Below, one piece after another: positions 1 through 9,849 of a DNA stretch of 64,000 bases. The notes under the pieces are model-generated. The model did not search any database. It had not been told where the DNA came from and saw only the letters and a program-made list of their open reading frames with translations. Both the position numbers and the translations under genes were made by a program. Position 1 is the stretch's first letter. Each line of letters starts with the position of its first letter. Source of the stretch: Caballeronia sp. dw_19 (GTDB lineage Bacteria > Pseudomonadota > Gammaproteobacteria > Burkholderiales > Burkholderiaceae); assembly GCF_018449515.1 (NCBI RefSeq), contig NZ_JAAVUQ010000022.1, forward strand, positions 1 through 64,000. Reading direction: 5' to 3'.

Positions 1-254
1 CCCGCAGCCCATTTTTGCTCGAGCGCTATACCGTGATGCGCGCAGCTTAATGACGCATGCGCCATACCAAAATTCGAGATCTGCTTCCAGTCCCCGCGCA
101 GGATTCGGTTGTTGCCAACGGGGACGTTGGATGCGGCGATCGACTAGAACTGACCGCCGGAGAATCGATTAGGACCGCTAGTGGAACGAACCGAGCCGCG
201 CGGATTGGAGAAAGAGTCAACGCTTCGCTATATAGACCTTTAAAGGAAATTTTC

Positions 255-1318
255 ATGGCCCTCGTATCACTACGCCAACAGCTGGACCACGCTGCCGAAC
301 ACTGTTATGGCTTACCCGCCTTCAACGTCAACAATCTGGAGCAGATCCTGGCCATCATGCAGGCTGAAGATGCCTGTGACAGCCTGGTCGTCCTGCAGGC
401 CTCAGCCGGGGCGCGGAAATATGCCGGCGAAGCCTTCCTTCGCAAAATCGTTGAAGCTGCCGTGGAAACTTATCCGCACATCCCGATCTGCCTGCGTCAA
501 GACCATGGCGGCAGTGCCGCGGTATGCAAGGCTTCGATCCGTTCTGGCTTTTCCAGTGTGATGATGGACGGCTCGCTGATGGAGGATATGAAAACGCCGT
601 CGTCCTATGCCTACAACATCGAAGTAACCCGTAAGGTAGTGGACTTCGCTCATTACATCGGTGTATCAGTCGAGGATGAGCTCGGGTGCTTAGGTTCGCT
701 AGAATCCGGACAGGCGGGGGAGGAAAACGGCTCGGGCGCCGAGGGAATGCTGTCGCACGATCAACTACTGACCGATCCTGCCCAGGCGGCCGACTTCGTC
801 AAGCGGACCGGCGTCGATGCGCTAGCCATTGCAATCGGCACCAGCCACGGCGCCTACAAGTTCAGCCGTAAGCTTACAGGCGACATTCTTGCGATTGATC
901 GCATCAAGGAAATCCATGCTCGCATCTCCGACACCCATCTCGTGATGCACGGCTCCTCCTCCGTGCCGCAGGAGTGGCTGGAGTCATCCGCCAATACGGC
1001 GGGGACATACAGGAAACGTATGGTGTGTCGGTAGAAGAGATTTTGCAGGGCATCAAGCATGGCGTGCGCAAGATCAATATCGATACGGATATCCGATTGG
1101 TAATGACCGGAGCGATGCGGCGCGGCATGGCCCAAAATCCTTCTCAGTTCGATCCGCGTAAGTTCTTTAATGATGCTGTGGCTGCAGCCAGAGACCTATG
1201 CCAGATGCGCTTTGAAGCGTTCGGGTCCGCCAGACAGGCGGCGAAGATTAAGGTTATGCCACTTGAACGGATGGCGCGTCGGTATGTGAAAGGTGAACTG
1301 GCCGCTGTGGCGAATTAA
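255..1318 (+). pseudogene. fba: Class II (Calvin-type) fructose-1,6-bisphosphate aldolase, frameshifted
   Basis: Class II aldolase joins DHAP and glyceraldehyde-3-phosphate (or sedoheptulose precursors) in glycolysis and the Calvin cycle. The N-terminal frame reads [15 protein letters not shown] and carries the aldolase motifs [14 protein letters not shown] (catalytic Asp and metal His), VEDELG and [12 protein letters not shown]. At about 982 the frame is lost and the remainder ([25 protein letters not shown]) continues in the next frame to 1318. One missing base after the codons for QEWL restores a product of about 354 residues, the normal family length. The ATG at 255 follows AAGGAAA; the open frame upstream of it has no family similarity. 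Expect an inactive, truncated product unless the indel is a sequencing error. Confidence 0.85.
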
Positions 1319-1580
1319 ATGGTATCTGTCAACTCGGCTCACTTTTAAGGAAACCAGATCAACCTCCAGGAAGTGGCTTTGCACCACGTAAACGGGGCAC
1401 AGCTTTCCCTTTATCGAAGAAAGGGAAAGCCGCCCAAGTGCAGTATTGGCCGCATTCGTGTGCGACACGGCCGAGAACCTGTGTTGATGCGATCGCACCA
1501 GTGGCGCGAGAGATGCTTTCCAGGACAACTAAGTCGATGCAAAGAAACGGGCCGTACGCCGCGACCCGGGCAGTATTCGG

Positions 1581-2420
1581 GTATAAAAGTGATTGTCGTG
1601 TCCGTACTGTTTGGCGCTTTCATCGAGGCCGCCTAGATACGGGCGTTCATTGCTTTTCACGGATACCCGCTTTTGCTCGGTACGGCCCTTCTGGCCTGTG
1701 GTTTTGGATTGCGGCACGCGGCGGATGACGATCACATCGTCGCGATCTATAACGTGATGCGCAAGCTCATGCAGGAAGGAAAGCGCCCGCTCGCCATCGG
1801 ATTCATGTTTTCGCCGGGAAATTCCACGGCAGTCGTGCCCGCGACTACCGTGAGAGGAGCCACCGCCCTCGCCTTGCAACGCGAGATGGACGCGATCAAG
1901 GAAATCGGCGGAATCAGCGGCACACTGATCAGCTTTCTTCCTATTCGCCACTGCGTTGATCAACCTGATGGTCCTGGATTCCATCTATCAGGCCTTCACG
2001 CGCAAGCGCCGGGGCGAGCCTTACGGCGAGAAAATTTTCGCTCAGCTGCTGGCGGACCGGGGCCTGCTTGCGCGGATTTTCCATCCTATGTTCAAGCTGA
2101 TTATCCGCAGCTGGCATAGGTATCCGCGCGGTGTGCTGTTTGGCTCGGGCTTCGATACCGCGACGGAAATCGGCTTGCTGGGCATTTCGGCTGCAGAGGC
2201 GTACCGAGGCGTATCGGTTTGGTCGATTCTTGTATTCCCGCCCTCTTCTGCGCCGGTATGTCTCTCGTCGATACGACCGACAGCATTCTGATGCTCGGCG
2301 CCTACGGATGGGTCTTCATCAAACCCATGCGCGAGCTGTAAGTTGTACTACAACATGACGATTCCCTTCGTCTCCGTTGTGCCGCTCACTAAGCCCATGG
2401 GGAAGTTCGAAAGCACCGTA
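1581..2420 (+). pseudogene. hoxN: NiCoT-family nickel/cobalt permease (HoxN/NixA type), decayed
   Basis: HoxN-type permeases bring Ni2+ or Co2+ through the inner membrane, for example for NiFe hydrogenase. The family signature is visible as FGLRHAADDDHIVAIYN (usual form HAxDADHI), followed by RKLMQEGKRPLAIG, then in another frame FKLIIRSWHRYPRGV, LFGSGFDTATEIGLLGIS and SVWSILVFP, and in a third frame SILMLGAYGWVFIKP and LYYNMTIPFVSVV. At least three frame changes and an early stop separate these blocks, and the N-terminal and C-terminal ends are poorly preserved, so no functional transporter can be made. It follows the broken aldolase in the same orientation, which suggests relics of one autotrophy or hydrogenase locus. 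Confidence 0.85.
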
Positions 2421-3134
2421 CACGAAATTGAAAAGCTCCAAGCTATAGCACTACTCACCCGACAGGCGCCCGAGGAATATGAAGAGCTTCACGATCAGCC
2501 CTTCGGTGATGGATGGCCTGATTGGACAGGCGTTTCGGCTGTCGGGTAACGAATGAACGGTTGCAATAATGCGTCGCGAAAGAGTCATGGCTCACACGTA
2601 AGACCGGAGCATAAGCCTATCAGCGCCACGGAACTCGCATTCGGCGAGCGAGATAGCTGTACTGCCTGACGGCTGATGACGTTGTGATGTGTCGCTCAAT
2701 CAAGAACAGTAAGCAGTCCTTCCGTAAGAAGGGAGGCGTGTCTACGATTGTTGTGGTAGGCGCGATGATGCCGTTGACCAGCCAGGATATTACTTCGTGT
2801 ACGGCCCGACAGACATTTGAACGGGAGCAGATCATCGCCTGATCGGTCCGCCATTACGCACTGCCCGGACCGTTGGCGATCAACTCAGACCTCAGCATGG
2901 AGGTGAGCATGCTCGGGGCGAACCCCTCGAAATATGCTGGATCTGGCCCCTCAGTGCGATATTGTTCCGCTCTGTTTCTGACCTAGGATGGGCAAGGTCG
3001 CTGCGCGGCTCGCGGACCACGTGGTGCAATTCAGGTGATCTGCAATTGAGGTAATCTGTACAAATCGCTATATCCTACGGTATATTACGGTGTCATGCGC
3101 CGATTGAAACCGATTATCTGAGGCGAGAACTCCT
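2421..3134. other. Intergenic stretch without a recognisable gene
   Basis: Beyond the decayed permease I see only short frames without similarity to known families. A weak remnant (reading GLIGQAFRLSG near 2520-2550) might be the permease C-terminus. An AT-rich stretch near 3060-3100 just before the next gene may hold its promoter. Confidence 0.4.
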
Positions 3135-3659
3135 ATGAATCCTCAACCATCTCATCGTGCCCAGTCACCGACTGCGGAGTACATGAAACACGATGCACCC
3201 GAACACGTGCCCGGCAGTGACATCCGGCGCGCGCGGCTGGCCGACCTCGATCCGTACATCCACTGCTCTGTGATCGGCACCTGCCCTGCCAGCACCGATC
3301 TGCGCGATATCGTTACCCGCTTTGCGGGGTTCGACTTCCATCATCGGGTGAGCAACTTCGAGGTGCATCACGCCGCAGTACAGATCGCTGCCGAAGGCGG
3401 CCGGGGCGCCGACGCTCTGCAGGAGATGCTGGACCATCGTTACGATGGGGAAATCAAGCGTTTCGAAAGAGCGCGCAATGAAAGTGAACTGTGCCATCTA
3501 TGGAACACGGCGAGGCGAAGTGGCGAGACAGCCGGCGCCTACTGGGCGCTGATGACGCACCCGCATGCGACGCACGAATTGCGCCAGCGTATCGTCGTCG
3601 AAGCGCACAGGCTTACGTATGTAGTGACGGGGCCGTCACCGATGCTCGACACTGATTGA
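3135..3659 (+). CDS. Hypothetical protein resembling the N-terminal part of DUF2325 proteins
   Basis: A 174-residue soluble protein without signal peptide or membrane segment. The central part (LADLDPYIHCSVIGTCP, EVHHAAVQIAAEGG, AGAYWALMTHP) resembles, from memory, the N-terminal region of DUF2325-family proteins, which are usually longer and carry a C-terminal domain absent here. It is therefore possibly a truncated family member. The ATG follows GAGGCGAG closely enough for ribosome binding. The gene stands alone between the permease relic and a thioredoxin-like gene on the same strand. The function is unknown and the family link is tentative. Confidence 0.55.
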   Translation: MNPQPSHRAQSPTAEYMKHDAPEHVPGSDIRRARLADLDPYIHCSVIGTCPASTDLRDIVTRFAGFDFHHRVSNFEVHHAAVQIAAEGGRGADALQEMLDHRYDGEIKRFERARNESELCHLWNTARRSGETAGAYWALMTHPHATHELRQRIVVEAHRLTYVVTGPSPMLDTD

Positions 3660-3852
3660 CCGCATCTGTGGCGCGGAGGTGGACTGCGCTACGCCGTCGA
3701 AAGCGAGCCAATGCAGCGCTCTACCAGTTGCGATTCCGGAATCGATCAGCGCTGCAAGACCGGCGCCTGATTTTGGCCGCGGTGATCTCTGCCAGGATTC
3801 GTCGAGAATCGGCATGTGCGGACGGCGGTCATTTCCGGGTATATTCACATTG

Positions 3853-4254
3853 ATGAGTGAGCCCTCTTCCGATTCGTCGGCGCACATCTCGCCGATTCTG
3901 CTTGTGGCCTGCCTTTGCGCCCGGTGGTGTCGCACGTGTGACACCTATCGCGCAACACTCAACGCCGTACGCGCAGAGCTGCGACGCACCCGACCCCATG
4001 CTCACCTGCGCTTCTTGTGGATCGACATCGAGGACGAGGCCGCGCTGATAGGTGACCTCGACATCGAGAACTTCCCCACGATCCTGCTTGCGAGCGACGA
4101 ACAGGGACTGTTCCTCGGTCCTGTGATGCCCCACGCCGCGGCGCTGGACCGCCTGATCCTCGCGGCCCTGGACGGCGACCTGCCGCCAGTGACGCTGCCC
4201 GAGGGCGATGCCGCGACATTGCCGGCACGGCTTGCGGAGCATACCGATCTCTGA
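3853..4254 (+). CDS. Thioredoxin-fold protein with WCxxC motif
   Basis: A 133-residue cytoplasmic protein with the core of a thioredoxin fold: a beta strand (PILLVACLC), the redox motif WCRTC (residues 25-29), LRFLWIDIED, and the cis-proline stretch ENFPTILL that packs against the active site in thioredoxins. The spacing fits a thiol-disulfide reductase or a thioredoxin-like protein. The frame is open upstream to 3679, but the region from ATG 3853 begins the recognisable fold. It faces moaA tail to tail, with about 120 bp between them. The substrate is unknown. Confidence 0.7.
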   Translation: MSEPSSDSSAHISPILLVACLCARWCRTCDTYRATLNAVRAELRRTRPHAHLRFLWIDIEDEAALIGDLDIENFPTILLASDEQGLFLGPVMPHAAALDRLILAALDGDLPPVTLPEGDAATLPARLAEHTDL

Positions 4255-4372
4255 GCGTCGTGCGAGCTGCTGCCACACGCGCCGCGATTGTCGACGCAAC
4301 ACGCATCGCCGGTCGTTCGCTGAAACCTCCGCGCTCCAGACGCGAGAAGCGGTGCGAGCAAGCTTCGTCGCC

Positions 4373-5494
4373 TCAGCCGCCGATGTAGTGCATCTCGACG
4401 CGCGGCGCGGATCGCCGATCGACCCCAGCCGCAATAGCGTCCGAAGCGCGGAGCTCCGAATAGCGGTCGGCACGCTGACCCCAGAGACCGTTGATCGCGT
4501 TGGCAAGCTCCACGTCGCTTGCGCCTCCACGCAGCGGCCCGCGCAGGTCGTAGCCAAGCGAGGCGAACAGACAGAGATAAAGCTGGCCATCGGTCGACAG
4601 GCGCGCGCGATTGCAATTGCCGCAGAATGGCTGCGTGACGCTCGAGATCAGACCGACCTCGGCACCGTCATCCGAGAAACGCCAGCGCCGCGCCGTTTCG
4701 CCAGAACTATTCTGTGTCATCGGTTCGACCGGCCCGATCTCTCGCAACCGCTGCAGTACGTCATCCGAGGGTAACACCTCGTCCGATCGCCAGCCATTGG
4801 TGGCGCCGACATCCATGAACTCGATGAAGCGAAGCACTACCGCGTCACCGTATCGCAGCCGAAGCGCACGCGCGAGTGGGACGATCTGGCCATCGTCGGT
4901 ACCTCTCTTGACAACCATGTTGACCTTCACGGGCAGCAGACCCGCTGCCAGAGCGGCATCGATGCCCTCGAGAACGCTCTCGACAGCGAAGCCGACGTCG
5001 TTCATTGCACGGAACACGCCATCGTCGATCGCATCGAGACTGACTGTCACGCGATCGAGCCCCGCTCGCTTCAACGCGGCGGCTTTGCGTGCAAGCAGTG
5101 AGCCATTCGTCGTCAGCGTCAAGTCGAGCCGACCGCCGGTGGGCGTGCGCAGCGCGGCCAGCATTGACACGAGCACGTCGACGTCCTTGCGCAGCAGCGG
5201 CTCGCCGCCGGTCAACCGGAGTTTCGTGCAGCCCGCGGCGGCGAACAGACGCGCGAGTCGAGTGATTTCTTCGAAGGTCAACATCGCCGAGTGCGGCAGG
5301 AACGCATGGCGGTCGTCGAAAATCTCCTTGGGCATGCAATAGCTACAGCGGAAGTTGCAGCGATCGGTAACGGAGATGCGCAGGTCGCGCAACGGGCGGC
5401 CGAGCATGTCGAGGCGATCGGCTCCTGGAGCGAAACCGCTCGAATTTCTCGTCGGTAGGCGCTGGTCGACGAGCCGGATGAAAGTTGAACTCAT
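4373..5494 (-). CDS. moaA: GTP 3',8-cyclase MoaA (molybdopterin biosynthesis)
   Basis: MoaA is the radical-SAM enzyme that converts GTP to 3',8-cyclo-GTP, the first step of molybdopterin synthesis. The protein of 373 residues shows the SAM cluster motif CNFRCSYC (Cys46, 50, 53), the SAM-binding stretch LTGGEPLLR, a C-terminal second cluster ([12 protein letters not shown] plus LCLF) and the Gly-Gly C-terminus typical of MoaA. The ATG at 5494 follows CGGAG at good spacing; the frame is open further upstream to 5797 but that extension is not MoaA-like. Its location beside a Mo-dependent CO dehydrogenase cluster suggests a dedicated copy that raises cofactor supply. Confidence 0.95.
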   Translation of the reverse strand: MSSTFIRLVDQRLPTRNSSGFAPGADRLDMLGRPLRDLRISVTDRCNFRCSYCMPKEIFDDRHAFLPHSAMLTFEEITRLARLFAAAGCTKLRLTGGEPLLRKDVDVLVSMLAALRTPTGGRLDLTLTTNGSLLARKAAALKRAGLDRVTVSLDAIDDGVFRAMNDVGFAVESVLEGIDAALAAGLLPVKVNMVVKRGTDDGQIVPLARALRLRYGDAVVLRFIEFMDVGATNGWRSDEVLPSDDVLQRLREIGPVEPMTQNSSGETARRWRFSDDGAEVGLISSVTQPFCGNCNRARLSTDGQLYLCLFASLGYDLRGPLRGGASDVELANAINGLWGQRADRYSELRASDAIAAGVDRRSAPRVEMHYIGG

Positions 5495-6125
5495 GAATCT
5501 CCGGGTACAGGGACGATGCAATGCGCAGAGGAATTCGCGACAGACGACGGCAAGTGTCCAGGCGTCGCCCACCCCGGCACCCGCGCCGTGACGACGTCGA
5601 TCAGCAGAAACAGGTTGGGCTGTCATCTCGCACCACCGGTAGATGGCTTTCATTCTCGACTGAAGGAAGCTCGGTTCCGACTCCAGCGAGCAGAAAGTGC
5701 CGAACCCAAAGACCCGCACCGGTCGCATGCGAAATGACGCTTGGCAAGCGAGCCAACAAGACAGTTGGCCAAGCGCGATGCACAGCGCAAGCCGCACGGC
5801 AAGCGCGCGGCTTGCGGCGATCGACAGCGAGATGCCATCTACTCACGCGGGCTCATGGCAAATCAAGCCGGTAGCGACGTCTGTGAACAACGGTGCCAGG
5901 TTCTCAGCCGCACGATCGCGATCCTTTTCGCCCAGTAGAGTTTCACCGGCCAAGCCGGCGCAACTCAGCAATGGCGAGCACGGACGTCGCCACTGTGTGA
6001 TGGTGGGTAGCGTGATACCACCGCTGGTCATCGGCCTGCGTTGACGACACGCTCCGAGGCGTCTCCGACGGGATGTCACGGGCAACCGCCAGACGGACCC
6101 AAGGAAATGGAAGAGAGTCCTGGAC
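5495..6125. other. Region between moaA and the MHYT relic without a confident gene
   Basis: Several short overlapping frames exist on both strands, none with recognisable similarity, signal peptide or convincing ribosome-binding site. Given the decayed neighbours, this may be degraded coding sequence. The moaA promoter should lie here. Confidence 0.4.
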
Positions 6126-6703
6126 ATCGTGCACCTACCATCGTACAACTCCGCGGGCGTCACCGTTTCGCTGTTGAGTGCACGTTTCGCTTCGTACGTG
6201 GCGCTGGACCTGGCGCGGAGAGTACGCAAGAAGCATGGCCGCATCTCAACGGATAGGTGGCTGGGTTGATCGTTCGTCATGGGCACCGGTATCTGATGCA
6301 TGCATTTAGTGGGGATGCTGGCTTTTCCCCTGCCCATCCGCTCGGCTACACGAAGATGGCAACCATCGTCTCGTGGATCGCGGCTGCCTCCGCCGTCGCG
6401 CTGTACATCGCGAGTCGACCATCGCTCAGTTGGCAATCGCTAACCGGCAGCGCGCTCGCGCCGGACGCGGCGGGCATCTGTGCGATGCACTTCATCGGCA
6501 CTGCGGCGCTCGACATCGCGCCGCGTATCGTCTGGAGTCCCTGGCTTGTGGCCGCGTCGGTAGCGATTACGATTGGCGCATCGGTGCCGTCGCTGGGCGT
6601 GTTCTTCTGGATCCGCCGCGACAACATCCAACATTGCCCGGATCACCTATCAGAAACGATGACGCACGCCTACGGCGACCGCGACTTGATCTTTGGTCGT
6701 TGA
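6126..6703 (+). pseudogene. MHYT-domain membrane sensor, decayed (CoxC/CoxH/CoxK type)
   Basis: MHYT domains are multi-helix membrane modules thought to bind a metal and sense diatomic gases; such proteins are encoded in known cox clusters. In frame from 6126 the text reads LLSARFASYVALDLARRV and then VMGTGI, stop, CMHLVGMLAFPLPIR, the family core normally reading GIWxMHFxGM. Two in-frame TGA codons (6267-6269 and 6294-6296) sit where the family has Gly and Trp, so each is one substitution from a sense codon. Near 6340 the frame shifts and the second repeat follows: LYIASRPSLSW, AGICAMHFIGTAALDI, GVFFWIRR. The gene is dead, but its repeats are clear. It converges with the porin gene. Confidence 0.75.
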
Positions 6704-7822
6704 AGGCGGAATCATGCCCGCCATAGAAGTCGCGTTGGGTCCCACGGAAACGGCCTCTGTCGAGGTGTCAACGGTAATTGCTCGGCCTTGGGCATATTGA
6801 TAGACTCCGGCCACATAGACATCGCTACGCTTGCTAAGCGAATAATCAAGGCCAAGTACTCCGGAATGCCATTTCGGAGTCGCCGATACTCCGGCATACG
6901 ACTCTCTTCCAGTGGTATAGGTATAGGAACCGATTGCGGTCAGCGAGGCGGTCACACCATACGTACCGTTGATTTCGATATTGTCAAAGCGGGCCTGGTC
7001 ACCAGCAATCGCGGCGATACCCTGTTGTTGAGCATGCGTCCAGAGGATGCCTACCGTACCGGGACCAAATGCATAGTTGCCACCAACGCCGTAAATGCGC
7101 TGACGCGTCGCGGTGCCAAGTGCCTGAGGTGCGAGTACTGAGGTCACCCCTAAATTCGCCCCGCTACCCGATTGGTCCCGCTGGACGTAAGCAGCCGCGA
7201 TTTTGATCGGACCATTCGCATAAGCTGCTCCGACACCGAAAAGCCGTCCTTGATTGAACCCGCCGGGCACATTGCTGAATCCATATTCACCCCCGACATG
7301 GAAGCCTGAAATATCAGGGCTCTCATATTTGACGACATTGGAAGACGAAGCCGGATTGCCGAGATTGTCGACATCACCCGGATGGGCAGCAAGATTGACC
7401 CCTCCTGCCTGTCCTGCCAGACCCAATGGGCCAAGATAATCCACACCGGAATCAAACTGACGGCCAAGCGTCAACGTTCCGATCCGATCATCCTGTAGAC
7501 CGACATAAGCCTGACGGGTAAACAGGCCCGAGCCCGGAGCACCCAGATTTGCATCGAACTTCCCGAACTGACCATTTCCGATATTGAAGCCACTCTCTAA
7601 TTTGAAAATTGCCCGTAGGCCATTTCCAAGATCCTCCGTACCGCGCAAACCGAAATACGTATCCGACAGCGCACCGCTATCCTGAGCCCAGAGGCTTTTA
7701 CCACCCGCATTATTTACATAAGCCAGACCCGCATCAATCGTACCGTATAAGGTAACGCTGCTTTGAGCATGGGCAATCGAAGCCATCAGTGCGGGAATGC
7801 CGATAATCATAAATTTCTTCAA
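6650..7822 (-). CDS. Gram-negative porin (Burkholderia type)
   Basis: An outer-membrane trimeric beta-barrel porin of about 390 residues for passive diffusion of small solutes. It starts with a signal peptide (MKKFMIIGIPALMASIAHA) followed by the typical mature start QSSVTLYGTIDAGLAY, shows LRGTEDLGNGLRAIFKLE and GLQDDRIGTLTLGRQFDS, and ends in RHRF with the C-terminal Phe needed for barrel assembly. The likely start is TTG at 7822, six bases after GAGGAG; a TTG at 7828 directly abuts that site and is less likely. Substrate preference cannot be read from the sequence. It lies between Mo-cofactor genes without an obvious functional link. Confidence 0.9.
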   Translation of the reverse strand: MKKFMIIGIPALMASIAHAQSSVTLYGTIDAGLAYVNNAGGKSLWAQDSGALSDTYFGLRGTEDLGNGLRAIFKLESGFNIGNGQFGKFDANLGAPGSGLFTRQAYVGLQDDRIGTLTLGRQFDSGVDYLGPLGLAGQAGGVNLAAHPGDVDNLGNPASSSNVVKYESPDISGFHVGGEYGFSNVPGGFNQGRLFGVGAAYANGPIKIAAAYVQRDQSGSGANLGVTSVLAPQALGTATRQRIYGVGGNYAFGPGTVGILWTHAQQQGIAAIAGDQARFDNIEINGTYGVTASLTAIGSYTYTTGRESYAGVSATPKWHSGVLGLDYSLSKRSDVYVAGVYQYAQGRAITVDTSTEAVSVGPNATSMAGMIPPSTTKDQVAVAVGVRHRF

Positions 7823-7905
7823 GATCAACTCCTCATGGAAATTATTGATTTCACTTTTTCACAACAGGCACCGTAACGCCACTTCTACATGTTCGAGTTG
7901 GCTTC

Positions 7906-8045
7906 TTATTGATCTGGTCGCAAAGGCACCTCGCGGCACGCATCCACGCACGACGTTGCGAGATCCGTGCCCTCGGGCCAGTCGAGCGTCTCGCCGATCC
8001 CGAGCGCTTCGCGCAAGGACGCAAATAGCGGACATTCAACTTCAT
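7906..8045 (-). pseudogene. moaD: moaD fragment (molybdopterin synthase small subunit)
   Basis: MoaD is the roughly 80-residue sulfur carrier of molybdopterin synthase and ends in Gly-Gly. The ATG at 8045 overlaps the moeA stop (ATGA), so it was co-transcribed with moeA. The start reads MKLNVRY, after which a single missing T in a T run shifts the frame; the other frame continues FASLREALGIGETLDWPEG, a clear MoaD match. The remaining reading stops at 7906 without the Gly-Gly tail, so the C-terminal half is also lost. A functional MoaD must be supplied from elsewhere in the genome. Confidence 0.75.
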
Positions 8046-9355
8046 GGCGCGAGCTCCGCGAGAGACAGATACCGCACGCTGTCGCCGGCTCGCACGACGC
8101 GCCCCGGCGCGATATCCGCCAGTCCATCGCCCCAGGCCAACGAAGTCATCACGCTCGAGTTCTGGTTCGGATAGACGTCGAGACCACCATTCACGTTTCG
8201 ACGCACGCGCAGGAATTCACGGCGCGCGTCCGGCTTCTGCCAGTCGAAATCAGCGCGAGCCAGCAGGCTGGGCGGCTCGACGTCCCTGACTCCTTGCATC
8301 CGCAACAACACCGGCCGCACGAACAGCAAGAAAGTGACGAAACTGGACACCGGATTGCCGGGCAGCCCCAGGTACAAGGTCTCGCCAGCGACGCTGTTTC
8401 CCGGGTCAGCCTCCGGCCGTCGCACCGCGCCGAACACCAGCGGCTTTCCGGGCTTGATCGCCACGGCCCACAGGTCGAGCCGGCCCTCCTCGCGCAGCGC
8501 CGGCCTCAGGTGATCCTCCTCTCCGACAGATACACCTCCAGCGCTCAGTACCAGATCGTTGTCTCGCGCGGCAGCGCGTAACGTTGCCCGCGTCACATCG
8601 AGGCGATCAGGCACGTTGCCGAGATCGTTGACGATGCAGCCAAGACCACGCAGCAACGCACCCAGCGTAAAGCGGCTTGCGTTGTAGATCGCGCCGGGCA
8701 GCAGCGGCTCGCCCGGCATCACCAGTTCGTCGCCGGTCGAGAAGAGCCCGACTCGCGGCCTTGCTACGACGTCCAGGTGAGCGCATCCAATCGTCGCGGC
8801 GAGGCCTAGCGCCGCGGCATCGAGTCGGCTACCCGAGCGCAGCACGACACTGCCGGCCTGGACGTCCTCGCCGCACAGCCGGATCGACTCTCCGGCCGGC
8901 GGGACAACGCGAACAAGCACGCTCCCGAACCCGGCGCGCTCGGCCGGCGCCAATACTGCTTCGCAGTGCTCCTGCATCACGACCGCATCGGCGCCCGGCG
9001 GGATCGGGGCGCCGGTGAAGATCCGGGCTGCGGTGCCGGCCAGCAGCGGCTGACCGACCTGACCCGCAGGGATGCGCTGCGACACCGGCAATGACGCGGT
9101 GGTGTCGCCGCAGAGGTCAGCCAGCCGGATTGCATAACCGTCCATCGCGCTCTTGTCCAACGTCGGGACGTTGATGTCGGAAACGATGTCATGCGCCAAC
9201 ACGCGGCTCCACGCGCATTCCGTCATGACGTGCTCGGTGCGCGCCAGCGGCGAGACAGCGGCAAGCAGTAGCTGGCGCGCCTCGTCGGCCTCGATCAGTG
9301 ACTGCTGCGACTGGACGGTTGGGGTACGCGAATTTTCGTCTGTGATGGATATCAT
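8042..9355 (-). CDS. moeA: Molybdopterin molybdenumtransferase MoeA
   Basis: MoeA inserts molybdate into adenylated molybdopterin to form active Mo cofactor. The 437-residue protein contains the family hallmarks DKSAMDGYAIR, RIFTGAPIPPGADAVVMQE, FSTGDELVMPG, YNASRF, LSAGGVSVGEEDHL, AIKPGKPLVFG and GLPGNPVSSFVTF. ATG 9355 (MISITDENS) was chosen because upstream codons in this frame read through MHYT remnants. No strong ribosome site is seen at this start, so translation may be coupled to upstream genes. It is the last intact gene on the minus strand of the CO dehydrogenase region and should serve its Mo-cofactor needs. Confidence 0.95.
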   Translation of the reverse strand: MISITDENSRTPTVQSQQSLIEADEARQLLLAAVSPLARTEHVMTECAWSRVLAHDIVSDINVPTLDKSAMDGYAIRLADLCGDTTASLPVSQRIPAGQVGQPLLAGTAARIFTGAPIPPGADAVVMQEHCEAVLAPAERAGFGSVLVRVVPPAGESIRLCGEDVQAGSVVLRSGSRLDAAALGLAATIGCAHLDVVARPRVGLFSTGDELVMPGEPLLPGAIYNASRFTLGALLRGLGCIVNDLGNVPDRLDVTRATLRAAARDNDLVLSAGGVSVGEEDHLRPALREEGRLDLWAVAIKPGKPLVFGAVRRPEADPGNSVAGETLYLGLPGNPVSSFVTFLLFVRPVLLRMQGVRDVEPPSLLARADFDWQKPDARREFLRVRRNVNGGLDVYPNQNSSVMTSLAWGDGLADIAPGRVVRAGDSVRYLSLAELAP

Positions 9356-9438
9356 GACGGTTGGAAAGGAACGGAATGGCAGGCGCTGCACACAATGCGT
9401 GAGTTGCCGGCACATAGGCGCGACCGACCACGATCGGC

Positions 9439-9847
9439 TCAATCGCGAATGGAGAAGGCCTCTGCGTTCATCTGCTCGGACCTGGAATAGCAGACACTGA
9501 ACATGACGATGAATGGCGCGCCGAAGAACATCGCGTATGCGAGCGCGGTGCCACTGTTGCCATTCGTACCAGGCGTCGAGCAGATCATCGTGGTGTCTGA
9601 CGTGCCGAGGTAGTGCATCGGGATGATGCCCCCGCCCATGACGCCGCCATCCAGCGTGTACGCCGCGGACATGATCCGGTCCTCGGCGTCTATACCTCGG
9701 CGACGCGAGCCACAGTGCGGTGCATGAGCCGCAAACAGCGATCGGCAGCGACAGCGCGACTGGCGTCGGATCATAGCGATGATTGGCCAGACCAACTGCC
9801 AGTTCGAGACTCGTCGCGTGCGAAATACCCCGTGCATCAGTCGACAT
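9439..9847 (-). pseudogene. Second MHYT-domain remnant
   Basis: Directly downstream of the XdhC-type gene a reading frame begins at 9847 and shows LELAVGLANHRYDP followed by TPVALSLPIAVCGSCTALWL, the first helices of an MHYT module. After a frame change the sequence continues RIMSAAYTLDGGVMGGGI and IPMHYLGTSDTT, a degenerate MHYT core, and ends at 9439 with no further repeats. It is much shorter than the usual multi-repeat protein. The position inside the cox transcription unit fits a lost CoxC/CoxH/CoxK-like sensor. Confidence 0.6.
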
Positions 9848-9849
9848 GG

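Noticed and set aside
57-254. Upstream extension of the aldolase frame
   Set aside because: No aldolase similarity before ATG 255, which has its own ribosome site.
5741-5938. Small frames between moaA and the MHYT relic
   Set aside because: No similarity, no ribosome sites, mutually overlapping on both strands.
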